33,292 bases of DNA from an uncultured Tolumonas sp. (GCA_937866945.1 CALMKU010000021.1:1-33292); one strand, 5' to 3'. Positions 16,951-24,993 are shown, numbered from the stretch's first letter. Notes: generated by a model not told the origin, from the letters alone. Made by a program: numbers and translations.

Positions 16951-16968
16951 AGCAATTCTTATTCCCAA
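16951..16968 (-). promoter_or_regulatory. Candidate sigma-54 promoter of nifVWZM
   Basis: On the minus strand GG and GC are 10 bases apart, with a good -12 box (ATTGCT) but a degenerate -24 box (GGGAA). The match alone would be weak. The NifA site about 105 bases upstream and an IHF consensus between them make it credible. The predicted start near 16941 leaves a short leader with AGGAGGTG. Confidence 0.55.
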
Positions 16969-16970
16969 AA

Positions 16971-16983
16971 TAACATATTGATT
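16971..16983. promoter_or_regulatory. IHF-type site between NifA site and nifV promoter
   Basis: TAACATATTGATT exactly matches YAANNNNTTGATW, the reverse complement of the IHF consensus. It lies between the activator site and the promoter, the position where IHF bends DNA to help NifA reach sigma-54 polymerase. Confidence 0.55.
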
Positions 16984-17037
16984 TTTAAAGCTTATTTAAT
17001 TGAGTAGCGCGTCAATATTGAAACATACTGACGGGTT

Positions 17038-17053
17038 TGTTGCAGATACGACA
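17038..17053. promoter_or_regulatory. NifA upstream activator sequence of nifV
   Basis: An exact TGT-N10-ACA match centred about 105 bases upstream of the predicted nifV start. It abuts the T tract of the aroP terminator. Confidence 0.7.
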
Positions 17054-17078
17054 AAAAAGGGATGCCTGCTGGCATCCC
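17053..17078 (-). terminator. Rho-independent terminator after aroP
   Basis: A perfect 8-base-pair stem (GGGATGCC / GGCATCCC) with a four-base loop is followed on the minus strand by six T. It shields the nifV control region from aroP transcription. Confidence 0.92.
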
Positions 17079-17099
17079 TTCATGATCACGCTTACTGAA

Positions 17100-18482
17100 T
17101 TATCGATCAATGACTACGCTATCGCCTGAGCTATCGCCTAAGGTACGGCATTTATAGCGATAGCCTAACCAGTTCAGCACTAGCCAGACTGGCACCAGCT
17201 CGACGGCAACGGTTTCACCACTGATATACAACAGCACCAGCAGCAACCCCATAAATGCCAGACATACGTAGTTGGTAAACGGGCTCCAGAACGCCTTAAA
17301 CACGGGTGTAACACCTTCACGATCTTTCGCTGCACGGAATTTCAGATGCGTCAAACTGATCATACCCCAGTTGATCACCAATGCAGCGACCACCAGTGAC
17401 ATCAGAATACCGAAGGCCTTGCCCGGTAGCAGGTAGTTGATCACCACACACAGCAGGGTCACCAAAGCAGACAGCATGATCGCCGGCACCGGTACACCGC
17501 GTTTGTCGACTTTACCCAGAATACGCGGGGCATTGCCCTGTTGCGCCAGACCATGCAGCATACGGCTGTTGCAATACACGCCACTGTTGTAAACCGACAA
17601 CGCGGCCGTCAGCACCACAATATTCAGGATGTTGGCAGTGCCACTTTCACCGAGTGCGGAAAAGATCATCACAAACGGACTGCCGCCTTCGGCCAATTGG
17701 CTCCAAGGGAACAGTGACAGCAATACAGCCAAGGCACCGATGTAGAAAATCAGGATACGGTAAATGACCTGATTCACCGCTTGTGGAATGCTTTTACGCG
17801 GGTTATCAGCTTCCGCTGCGGTAATACCCACCAGCTCCAGACCACCGAACGAGAACATGATGATCGCCAGCGACATGATCACGCCATGCCAGCCATTCGG
17901 CATAAAACCGCCCAGCGCCCATAAGTTACTGACTTTCGCCTGTTCGCCACCCTGACCGCTCAGCAGCAACCAGCCACCGAACAAAATCATGCCGATAATC
18001 GCAACCACTTTGATAAGCGCAAACCAGAACTCCATCTCACCAAAGAACTTCACATTGGTCAGATTGATGGCATTAATGACAAGGAAGAAGGCCAGCGCCG
18101 AAACCCAGGTTGGCAACTCCGGCCACCAATACTGCACATAAATGCCGACGGCTGACAACTCGGCCATGCCCACCAGCACATATAAAACCCAATAGTTCCA
18201 GCCAGACAGGAAGCCGGGAAAATCGCCCCAGTATTTATAGGCAAAATGGCTGAAAGAACCTGATACCGGCTCTTCAGCGACCATTTCACCGAGCTGGCGC
18301 ATGATCAAAAATGCAATCAACCCACCCAATGCATAACCCAACAACACCGCCGGGCCTGCCATTTTGATGGTTTGAGCAATACCTAAAAATAACCCTGTGC
18401 CAATCGCACCACCTAACGCGATCAACTGAATATGCCGGTTTTTCAACCCGCGCTTCAGTTCACCCTCAGTTTGAACTTCCAT
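17100..18482 (-). CDS. aroP: Aromatic amino acid permease AroP
   Basis: AroP imports phenylalanine, tyrosine and tryptophan with protons across the inner membrane. The protein is an APC-family member with about 12 helices and follows E. coli AroP nearly throughout: ELKRGLKNRHIQLIALGGA, GTGLFLG, EEPVSGSFSHFAYKYWG, SGWNYWVLYVLVGMAEL, FSFGGLELVGITAAEADNP and YNSGVYCNSRMLHGLAQQG. I start it at the ATG at 18482 (460 residues, close to the 457 of E. coli), because AGAGG precedes it. The frame extends five codons further to a GTG without a ribosome site. PheP is the close alternative. The gene is unrelated in function to nif but borders it. Confidence 0.9.
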   Translation of the reverse strand: MEVQTEGELKRGLKNRHIQLIALGGAIGTGLFLGIAQTIKMAGPAVLLGYALGGLIAFLIMRQLGEMVAEEPVSGSFSHFAYKYWGDFPGFLSGWNYWVLYVLVGMAELSAVGIYVQYWWPELPTWVSALAFFLVINAINLTNVKFFGEMEFWFALIKVVAIIGMILFGGWLLLSGQGGEQAKVSNLWALGGFMPNGWHGVIMSLAIIMFSFGGLELVGITAAEADNPRKSIPQAVNQVIYRILIFYIGALAVLLSLFPWSQLAEGGSPFVMIFSALGESGTANILNIVVLTAALSVYNSGVYCNSRMLHGLAQQGNAPRILGKVDKRGVPVPAIMLSALVTLLCVVINYLLPGKAFGILMSLVVAALVINWGMISLTHLKFRAAKDREGVTPVFKAFWSPFTNYVCLAFMGLLLVLLYISGETVAVELVPVWLVLNWLGYRYKCRTLGDSSGDSVVIDR

Positions 18483-18673
18483 GAAAACCTCTGTCACGAA
18501 TAGATACTGACTGTGTAGCCAGCAAATGAAATTACTGTTCCTGCCATTAAAAAAACCGGCGATAGAATAACCTGAACCAATGAGGCACGACAGTATGAGA
18601 TGAGTGTTAATTGCTTATAGTTAGACTTAAACAAGAGTTTTACTGGAAAAAGCAGAATGATCAGCTAAGAAAT

Positions 18674-20764
18674 CTACAGGCAGGACAATTTAAGTTCTTC
18701 AGCTGGAACCGGTCGGCCAAACAGATAACCCTGATAGGTGTAACAACCGTGTCCGGCCAGACAGTCACGCTGTTCTTGCGTTTCCACCCCTTCGGCAATA
18801 ACCGCCAGCCCCATGCTGTCGGCCAGTGCCACAATGGTGCGGGCAATCGCGTTATCGTTGGCATCGGTTAACAGATCGCGGACAAAAGATTGATCGATCT
18901 TCAGCTGATCTAACGGTAACCGTTTCAGATACGAAAGTGAGGAATAGCCAGTGCCAAAATCATCCAGCGAGAAACCCACCCCTTTTCGCTTCAGTAGCGT
19001 CATCTTGGTGATGATATCTTCCACATCCTGCAGCAACATGCTTTCCGTCAGTTCTAATTTTAACAAGTTTGGAGCAGCACCGGTTTCGTCTAATACCATC
19101 AGCACTTTTTCAACAAAGTCCGACTGATAAAACTGGCGCGCGCTGACATTCACCGCCACAGTAAGTGCGGCATAGCCGGGTTTGTTAGCCCAAACCGCTA
19201 ACTGCTGACAGGCCGCTTTCAACACCCAATATCCCAAGGTCAATATAGCGCCGGTCTCTTCGGCTACCGGAATAAATTCGGCGGGCGAAACCATGCCTCG
19301 CTCCGGGTGCAGCCAGCGGATCAATGCCTCGGTGCCGATCACCTTCCCGGAGAGTTCAACCTGTGGTTGGTAATATAATTGGAATTGTTCTTCACGAATG
19401 CCGACTAATAAATCAGCACTTAACGCCGCCCGATACGAGACTTTGTCCTGCATCTCTTTATCAAAAAAACAAAAGATATTACGACCCGCCGCTTTCGCCT
19501 GATACATGGCGATATCTGCACGCTTCAGTAATTCATCACTTTTTTCTGGTTGGCCATCAAACAAAGTAATGCCAATACTCGCGGTAGTATTGTGCTCAAA
19601 GCCATCAATAAAATAGGGCTGACAAAGCACCTCCAGCAATCGCTCACCGACTTGCTGACAACGACTAATTGCTTGCTGAGTGTTATCACCGATTTCTTCA
19701 AGTATGACGACAAACTCATCGCCTCCTTGCCGGGCCACCATATCGCTTTGTGATAAACAACCCGATAAACGATTCGCCACCAGCGTAAGTAAGCCATCGC
19801 CTTTTTCATGCCCTAAGGTGTCATTCAGATTTTTAAAATTATCGAGATCGATAAACAGCAGTGCACCATAGCGCTGGTGAGCAGCACTGGCATACAAAGC
19901 CTGCTGCAGTCGACTATTGAAATGGCGGCGATTCGGTAATCCGGTCAACGAATCATAAAATGCCAGCTGGCGGATCTCTGCCTCATTTTTTCTGCGCTCG
20001 CTGATATCTTCCACCATGGTGGTGACGTAATCAATCACGCCATCCGAATGCCGTTTGCAGCGCACCACCACCCGCACCGGGATCGTTTTGCCACTTTTGC
20101 TGATATAGCGCTTTTCTAACGTATAACCATTATTTTCGTTAGCCAGCATTTGCTCGTATTCAAAAATATTATTTTTTAAATCATCCGGATGCGTGAAATC
20201 GGCCCAGGTCATGCCTAACAGCTCAGTTTCTGAATACTCCAGCAACTCACAAAGATAACTGTTAACACGGATCCACTGTTTTCCGGTCAGACTGAACGCA
20301 AAACCAACAATTCCCAGTTCATACAGAGAATTAAGCTGTGATTCCGATTTAGTTCGCGCAATTTCAGCCAGTTTTCGTTCGGTAATATCCCGCGCCAGAA
20401 AAACAACGGCTTTACGGTTATACAGCGATTGCGGTAATGGTTGCGTGCGCCCTTCAAACCAACGCAACCCCATAGACGTATCGCGCTCATATTCCAGTGC
20501 TTGTGGTTGATTGGTTCGCAGTGTTTCAGTGACGGTATGATAAAAACGATCAGCTAACGCTTTGGGCCAAAGATCGTGAATACGATTGCCGACAAAGTGA
20601 GCAGCTTTCATTTTACTGATGTTGTGTTCTGACGAAAGCACGCAGAGATAACGACACTCTTCATCAAATACAAATAGTATGTCTGGGATGGTTTCTAATA
20701 GCGTTTGTAAGAAGGTTTCTGTTTCATTTAACAGATCCACGCCTTGACTCAACTCATACGGCAT
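18674..20764 (-). CDS. PAS-PAS-GGDEF-EAL cyclic-di-GMP signalling protein
   Basis: This 696-residue cytosolic protein has two PAS sensor domains (about 16-132 and 142-258, each ending in a DITER/DISER-type motif). A diguanylate cyclase domain (about 265-435) has an intact GGDEF at 347-351. An EAL phosphodiesterase domain (about 450-690) has EAL at 479-481 and DDFGTGYSSLSYLKRLPLD from 601. Both catalytic signatures look complete, so either or both activities are possible. The inhibitory RxxD site usually found just before GGDEF reads SQSD here, so product feedback at that site is unlikely. No transmembrane segment is seen, which suggests an intracellular signal, perhaps redox or a small ligand. 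It has a structured leader with a consensus -10 box. Confidence 0.93.
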   Translation of the reverse strand: MPYELSQGVDLLNETETFLQTLLETIPDILFVFDEECRYLCVLSSEHNISKMKAAHFVGNRIHDLWPKALADRFYHTVTETLRTNQPQALEYERDTSMGLRWFEGRTQPLPQSLYNRKAVVFLARDITERKLAEIARTKSESQLNSLYELGIVGFAFSLTGKQWIRVNSYLCELLEYSETELLGMTWADFTHPDDLKNNIFEYEQMLANENNGYTLEKRYISKSGKTIPVRVVVRCKRHSDGVIDYVTTMVEDISERRKNEAEIRQLAFYDSLTGLPNRRHFNSRLQQALYASAAHQRYGALLFIDLDNFKNLNDTLGHEKGDGLLTLVANRLSGCLSQSDMVARQGGDEFVVILEEIGDNTQQAISRCQQVGERLLEVLCQPYFIDGFEHNTTASIGITLFDGQPEKSDELLKRADIAMYQAKAAGRNIFCFFDKEMQDKVSYRAALSADLLVGIREEQFQLYYQPQVELSGKVIGTEALIRWLHPERGMVSPAEFIPVAEETGAILTLGYWVLKAACQQLAVWANKPGYAALTVAVNVSARQFYQSDFVEKVLMVLDETGAAPNLLKLELTESMLLQDVEDIITKMTLLKRKGVGFSLDDFGTGYSSLSYLKRLPLDQLKIDQSFVRDLLTDANDNAIARTIVALADSMGLAVIAEGVETQEQRDCLAGHGCYTYQGYLFGRPVPAEELKLSCL

Positions 20765-20870
20765 AAGGAGAACTCGCTCATATAGTCAGAGGTTTGCCAC
20801 CATTAGCAACACCTGGAACCATGACGGGTGGGGACTCCGTGCTATGAATAAACTCACCCCGATTATATCT
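20765..20870 (-). promoter_or_regulatory. GC-rich 5' leader of the GGDEF-EAL gene, with TATAAT -10 box
   Basis: On the minus strand a perfect TATAAT lies at about 20864-20869, with no convincing -35 box. A transcript starting near 20857 would have a leader of about 95 bases. This leader is GC-rich between AT-rich flanks. It has a hairpin pairing AGGT-(G)-TTGC with GCAA-ACCT around 20791-20815, and a possible GGGTG/CACCC pairing nearer its start. I cannot match it to a known riboswitch, including the c-di-GMP classes. Confidence 0.45.
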
Positions 20871-20978
20871 AACTGAGATTTAAGCTTATTATCTAACTAT
20901 CTACAATCTATACGATTTTATTTTTTGCCGAACAATATAAAAAAATAGCAGAGAGCATGGTGTTACTCAAACTTGAAG

Positions 20979-20994
20979 GTTGACATAGATCACA
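20979..20994. promoter_or_regulatory. Candidate CRP site upstream of the gluconolactonase gene
   Basis: The right half TCACA is perfect and the left half GTTGA matches three of five in TGTGA-N6-TCACA. The same segment contains TTGACA (20980-20985), a possible -35 box, though no good -10 box follows at the usual distance. Confidence 0.4.
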
Positions 20995-21013
20995 ATAAAA
21001 CCGGTTACATTTT

Positions 21014-21029
21014 ATGTTACCGGAAACAT
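21014..21029. promoter_or_regulatory. GntR-like operator upstream of the gluconolactonase gene
   Basis: ATGTTACCGGAAACAT differs by one base from the palindrome ATGTTACCGGTAACAT, the operator form known for the LacI-family gluconate repressors GntR/IdnR. A degenerate second copy, ATAAAACCGGTTACAT, lies 19 bases upstream (20995-21010). Confidence 0.6.
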
Positions 21030-21068
21030 CCTGTTAATCTGCATTTAGTCATTCCCGGAGAGAACATC

Positions 21069-21941
21069 ATGCAGGCACTATCAGCACAACGCGATCAACT
21101 AGGTGAATGCCCTCGCTGGCATGCGGAAACACAAACTTTGTGGTGGGTTGATATTACACAGCATCAGATCCACCGTCACCATCCTGCCAGCGGGCAGCAT
21201 AATGTCATTCAGCTGCAAGAAGAGATCGGCTGTTTTATTTGGCGTGAAAAAGGTGGATTACTGGTCGCTCTGCAATCAGGTTTCCATTTCATTGATGATA
21301 TAAATAACCCGACTTTAACACCGATTGTTGACCCTGAAGCCGACAAGCCCTGGCAACGCTTTAACGATGGCCGGTGTGATCCGACAGGTCGCTTTATTGC
21401 CGGCACCATGAATGCCCGCAAAGATGATTCTTTTGGTACGTTTTATCAGTTAAATCCTGATTTGAGCGTGCGCCCACTGGTTGGCAAAAGCTGGACCTGT
21501 AACGGCATGGCCTTCAGCCCGGATGGCAAAACACTGTATTGGTCGGATACACCCATTCAGAACCGCAATATCTACCGCTGCGATTACGATCCGGAAACAG
21601 GTGAAGTCAGTAATCAACAGCTGTTTTTCCATGTACCGGAAGGCATGGGGCGCCCGGATGGCGCCACCGTTGATAGCGAAGGCAATTACTGGTCAGCGCA
21701 ATATGCCGGTAGCCGTGTGCTGTGTATCAGCCCGCAGGGTGAATTACTGCGTGAGATCATGCTGCCAGTGACCAACCCAACTATGCCCTGCTTCGGTGGC
21801 CCGGATCTGAAAACCTTGTATGTCACCAGTGCTAGTCAGGGGATGTCGGCAGAACACCTAGCTGCACATCCACTGGAAGGTGCAGTACTGGCCATTCCGA
21901 TGGATGTTGCCGGTTTACCAGAAGTTGCTTTTGCCGGATAA
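21069..21941 (+). CDS. SMP-30/gluconolactonase family lactonase
   Basis: The protein is a six-bladed beta-propeller sugar lactonase of the SMP-30/gluconolactonase/LRE family, which opens aldonolactones such as gluconolactone to the acid. The start at 21069 follows GGAGAG and gives 290 residues; the open frame extends further upstream without a ribosome site. Expected metal residues are present: Glu in GECPRW near residue 12, Asn in the RFNDGRCDPTGRF block, Asn in TCNGMAFSPDGKTLYWSD, and Asp in RPDGATVDSEGNYWSA. The substrate is uncertain, and arabinono- or other lactones are possible. The GntR-like operator and CRP-like site upstream fit a role in gluconate-type sugar acid use under catabolite control. 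Confidence 0.85.
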   Translation: MQALSAQRDQLGECPRWHAETQTLWWVDITQHQIHRHHPASGQHNVIQLQEEIGCFIWREKGGLLVALQSGFHFIDDINNPTLTPIVDPEADKPWQRFNDGRCDPTGRFIAGTMNARKDDSFGTFYQLNPDLSVRPLVGKSWTCNGMAFSPDGKTLYWSDTPIQNRNIYRCDYDPETGEVSNQQLFFHVPEGMGRPDGATVDSEGNYWSAQYAGSRVLCISPQGELLREIMLPVTNPTMPCFGGPDLKTLYVTSASQGMSAEHLAAHPLEGAVLAIPMDVAGLPEVAFAG

Positions 21942-21961
21942 GGACATTACGGCGTTCAGGC

Positions 21962-21987
21962 GAAAAACAGGGGCTTCAGCGCCCCTG
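21962..21987 (-). terminator. Terminator of the tetR-family gene
   Basis: A CAGGGGC / GCCCCTG stem overlaps the regulator's stop codon and is followed on the minus strand by five T. It also lies between two convergent genes and may stop the lactonase transcript. Confidence 0.7.
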
Positions 21988-22590
21988 CATCATCATGGCT
22001 ATATGCTGCTGCAGTATCCCATCAAAATTTAACTGGAAACAAGCCAGTTCAGGAATCGCCAGCGCCTCATTCATCATTGGCGATGTGTGACATACATGCC
22101 AGCACCCCACCAATGTCACTAACAATTGCATCAACCACTGCACAGCCTCATCCGGTGTATAACCATGTTCACTCACCAGCGTGACCACACAGGGTTCAAG
22201 TAACTGCAGAACGGTTAATTTGAACGATCTCGCCTCTTCCACAGTGAGTGGACGTTCCAGCACGGTCGTCAAAATAGCGCTGAGCCGACAAAATAACGGG
22301 CGTGAAGACAATAAGGCAGACAAGCCGGCCGCATCCTGTTTCTGCAAACACACTTGCAGCGCCGGTACAACATCTGACAGTTGACGTTTATATATCTCAA
22401 GAAAAATCAATTCTTTGCATCTAAAATAACGATAGAGTGCCGTCTTGGTGATACCAACGTTGGCAGCGATCACATTCAGATTGCACGCCTCATACACATT
22501 TTCAGCAAACATGCTTTCTGCCGCCGATAAAATACTGCTCAGTCGCTGATTTTTTTCTTCGTCACTGCGGGCACGTTGATAATTTCGCAT
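21976..22590 (-). CDS. TetR-family transcriptional regulator
   Basis: The N-terminal part has a TetR DNA-binding domain: ILSAAESMFAENVYEACNLNVIAANVGITKTALYRYFRCKELIF, with the helix-turn-helix recognition segment around ITKTALYRYF. The C-terminal ligand domain shows no strong similarity that I can name. I place the start at 22590 (204 residues), just before the basic NYQRARSDEEKNQR stretch. In-frame ATGs at 22623 and 22659 are possible, and none has a good ribosome site. Its targets are unknown. It is convergent with the lactonase gene, whose own operator looks GntR-like, so a link between them is not certain. The frame downstream of the start is complete and ends in a terminator hairpin. Confidence 0.82.
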   Translation of the reverse strand: MRNYQRARSDEEKNQRLSSILSAAESMFAENVYEACNLNVIAANVGITKTALYRYFRCKELIFLEIYKRQLSDVVPALQVCLQKQDAAGLSALLSSRPLFCRLSAILTTVLERPLTVEEARSFKLTVLQLLEPCVVTLVSEHGYTPDEAVQWLMQLLVTLVGCWHVCHTSPMMNEALAIPELACFQLNFDGILQQHIAMMMQGR

Positions 22591-23174
22591 AGGTAATGAT
22601 CTAAAACCAAACATAATCAGCATAGTATCAACAATGACTGGCCAATCTCTTCTGAACACATCAAAAACTACACTAATTTACCTCACTTGATACTGCATCT
22701 ATCTATCGTTGTATACGGAATAGCGCGTCGCTGGAGCGTCACTCCTGAAGTTCGGCAGATTGAAATATACCCGTCAAGAATACTTCATCTGGAGCTATTG
22801 ACAGAATAAGATACCAAGAGTAACTTATTTTTGTTTTTGGCGTCTAATGGCACTGTGCGCAGGATAATTAATAAACGGGAGCTGTAATGAAAATCACATA
22901 TGTTGTCGGAGAAATGTTTTCCAGTGAGCATCTTAATTTCTCCCCTCGCCCGATGACAGAATGTATAAATGAATATTTTTTTGCTCTGGCTTCCTTCGAC
23001 CCATTTTTAGTACAAGATTTGTAATCAAAAGCGGTGGATCCCGCTGACGAAACTGATTTGCTGACCATCGTCTGAAAACATGGTCATGATGAAAATGCCA
23101 GAAGATGATTCAATCATGCTACGCATTGAATTACTCTACAGCATTGTCATCCGCAGTAATAATCAGGGAACAAC
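22591..23174. other. AT-rich intergenic stretch between the TetR gene and epd
   Basis: About 580 bases carry no recognised gene. The left part (to about 22860) is AT-rich and probably holds the divergent promoters; I find no strong hexamers. The right part contains two small plus-strand reading frames listed separately. Around 22766-22787 a TATACCCGTC...TACTTC stretch vaguely recalls an ERIC end. Confidence 0.5.
22887..23024 (+). CDS. Possible small protein of 45 residues (unrecognised)
   Basis: A short frame starts at an ATG preceded by GGGAG at good spacing and ends in TAA. After that stop the same frame stays open for 16 more codons to a TGA at about 23073-23075. The peptide begins MKITYVVGEMFSS and has no recognisable domain, signal peptide or helix repeat. 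It could be a genuine small protein, a decayed remnant of a longer one interrupted by TAA, or chance. Composition is AT-rich compared with its neighbours. Confidence 0.25.
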   Translation: MKITYVVGEMFSSEHLNFSPRPMTECINEYFFALASFDPFLVQDL

Positions 23175-23178
23175 ATGA
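23080..23178 (+). CDS. Possible leader peptide overlapping the epd start
   Basis: A 32-codon frame begins with a cluster of ATG codons (23080, 23086, 23089, 23095) and ends in a TGA that overlaps the epd ATG as ATGA. Such an overlap is typical of translational coupling. However, there is no convincing ribosome site before any of the ATGs, and the peptide is not recognised. Confidence 0.2.
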   Translation: MVMMKMPEDDSIMLRIELLYSIVIRSNNQGTT

Positions 23179-24203
23179 CCATCCGTATTGCCATCAATGG
23201 TTTCGGCCGCATCGGTCGGAGTGTCTTACGCGCATTATATGAATCAGGGCGTCGGGCTGAGATCAAAGTCGTCGCCATTAATGAGCTGGCCGATGCGGAA
23301 GGCATGGCGCACCTGCTGAAATATGATTCAACCCACGGCCGTTTTGACTGGGATGTGCGTCAGGAGCGCGACGTGCTGTATGTTGGTGATGATGCCATTC
23401 GTCTGTTGCATCAAAAAGAGATCAACCAACTGCCGTGGGGAGATCTGGGTGTCGATATCGTGCTGGATTGCAGCGGCATCTATGGCAAACGCGCGGATGG
23501 TGAAATGCATCTGGCCTCTGGCGCAAAGAAGGTGTTGTTCTCGCACCCTGGCAGCAGCGATCTCGACGCCACCGTGATTTATGGTGTCAACCACCAGCAG
23601 TTACAGCCGGAACAACGCATTGTATCCAGCGGTTCTTGTACCACGAACTGTATTATTCCCGTAATTAAACTGCTGGATGATGCGTTTAATATTGAATCCG
23701 GCACCGTGACTACCATTCATGCTTCGATGAATGATCAGCAAGTGATCGATGCCTACCACCCTGATCTGCGCCGTACCCGTGCCGCCAGCCAGTCGATCAT
23801 TCCGGTCGATACCAAACTCGCTGCCGGTATCACGCGTATCTTCCCGAAATTCTGTGATCGCTTTGAAGCGATTTCGGTACGAGTGCCAACCATCAACGTC
23901 ACCGCCATTGATCTTAGCGTCACAGTCACCAACGCCGTCAGCGTGCTGGACGTCAATAATGTGCTGCAACGGGCAGCAAAAGGCAGTTTCCGCAGTATTG
24001 TCGATTACACCGAGCTACCGCTGGTTTCGATCGATTTTAACCACGATCCACACAGCGCCATCGTTGATGGCACCCAGACCCGAGTCAGTGGCAAACACCT
24101 GATCAAAACGCTGGTCTGGTGTGATAACGAATGGGGTTTTGCCAACCGAATGCTGGATACCACGCTGGCAATGGTTAAGTGTGGTTTTAACAACAAGCAG
24201 TAA
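23175..24203 (+). CDS. epd: D-erythrose-4-phosphate dehydrogenase
   Basis: Epd oxidises erythrose 4-phosphate to 4-phosphoerythronate with NAD, the first step of the DXP-dependent vitamin B6 (pyridoxal phosphate) pathway. The 342-residue protein is a GAPDH homologue and follows E. coli Epd far more closely than GapA: the N terminus [24 protein letters not shown], the block [21 protein letters not shown], and [28 protein letters not shown]. The Rossmann GFGRIG lies at 9-14. The catalytic Cys155 lies in SCTTNC, with the His182 partner in [11 protein letters not shown]. The ribosome site is GGGA. In many enterics epd is followed by pgk and fbaA; here it stands alone and converges on the phosphatase gene. 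Confidence 0.93.
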   Translation: MTIRIAINGFGRIGRSVLRALYESGRRAEIKVVAINELADAEGMAHLLKYDSTHGRFDWDVRQERDVLYVGDDAIRLLHQKEINQLPWGDLGVDIVLDCSGIYGKRADGEMHLASGAKKVLFSHPGSSDLDATVIYGVNHQQLQPEQRIVSSGSCTTNCIIPVIKLLDDAFNIESGTVTTIHASMNDQQVIDAYHPDLRRTRAASQSIIPVDTKLAAGITRIFPKFCDRFEAISVRVPTINVTAIDLSVTVTNAVSVLDVNNVLQRAAKGSFRSIVDYTELPLVSIDFNHDPHSAIVDGTQTRVSGKHLIKTLVWCDNEWGFANRMLDTTLAMVKCGFNNKQ

Positions 24204-24205
24204 TA

Positions 24206-24248
24206 AACATGAAACCACAGTGCTGATGGCTGGCTGTGGTTTCATGTT
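24206..24248. terminator. Long perfect hairpin between epd and the phosphatase gene
   Basis: A 15-base-pair perfect stem (AACATGAAACCACAG and its complement) with a 13-base loop starts three bases after the epd stop. No T tract is seen on either side, but its position between convergent genes suggests a bidirectional end or RNA-protecting structure. Confidence 0.6.
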
Positions 24249-24259
24249 ATTCCGAGTAA

Positions 24260-24922
24260 TTAGACATCAACCACGCTAATCAAAAATTCATCACCCTGCA
24301 CAGGTTCGACCTGCAGCACTGCCAGTGATTTCAGTACCAAATCCACTTGATCTAACTTCGGTGTATCATCCGGCGCATTCACCGCAATCACCTTACAACC
24401 GGCAGCCAGACCAGACAAAATACCAGCTGGTGCATCTTCCACTACCACACACTCTTCTGGTTTCAACCCTAACCGCTGTGCGCCTAACAGATAAGGATCG
24501 GGATTCGGTTTCCCTTTCGCCACCAACTCCGCAGTGATAAAGATTTCCGGCGTCGCCAGCTCACCAGCCGCATGACGGGCGCGTGCAACTGGCACTGATC
24601 CTGAGGTTACGATAGCCCACGGCATCGATAATGCCTCCAGACGTTCCAGCAGCTGCACTGCCCCCGGTAATGCAGAAATCCCGTTGGTATCTTCCGCTTC
24701 GGTGCGCTCCAGCAATCGAAATTGCTGCTGAATAGCCTCTTCAGTTTCACCGGGCATAAAATGACGCAGCGAGGTGATGGCCTGTTTACCGTGGATAAAA
24801 TCTAATACCACTGCAGGATCGAGATCCCGGCTTTTCGCCCAGTTCGACCAAGCTCGTTCAACAACCGGCAATGAATCAACTAGTGTGCCGTCGAGATCAA
24901 AAAGAAAACCTTTGCATTTCAT
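24260..24922 (-). CDS. hxpA: HAD-family sugar phosphatase (HxpA/YfbT-like)
   Basis: This 220-residue cytosolic phosphatase of the haloacid dehalogenase family removes phosphate from sugar phosphates. The nucleophile motif DLDGTLVDS is at 9-17, motif II VTSGS near 104-108, the lysine in KGKPNPDPYLLGAQ near 136-149, and motif IV VVVEDAPAG near 159-167. It matches E. coli YfbT (HxpA) through FLFDLDGTLVDSLP, ERAWSNWA, FIHGKQAITSLRHFM and LSGLAAGCKVIAVNAP. The exact in vivo substrate is not known from sequence. It is a single-gene unit, convergent with epd. Confidence 0.88.
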   Translation of the reverse strand: MKCKGFLFDLDGTLVDSLPVVERAWSNWAKSRDLDPAVVLDFIHGKQAITSLRHFMPGETEEAIQQQFRLLERTEAEDTNGISALPGAVQLLERLEALSMPWAIVTSGSVPVARARHAAGELATPEIFITAELVAKGKPNPDPYLLGAQRLGLKPEECVVVEDAPAGILSGLAAGCKVIAVNAPDDTPKLDQVDLVLKSLAVLQVEPVQGDEFLISVVDV

Positions 24923-24993
24923 TGAGATAATCCTGTTTTATTTATATTCATAATTAATGATCAGTGTCTAAAGTGGTCACAGGTCGCTATTTT

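Noticed and set aside
20765-20870. c-di-GMP (GEMM) or TPP riboswitch
   Set aside because: Some short matches (GGCAAACC, CTGAGAT) exist, but the order and pairing of the conserved core are not reproduced on either strand.
22766-22800. Truncated second ERIC copy
   Set aside because: Only a TATACCCGTC...TACTTC similarity to an ERIC end is visible, with no core palindrome.
22868-23068. 66-codon minus-strand frame between the TetR gene and epd
   Set aside because: No ribosome site and no recognisable protein, in AT-rich DNA.
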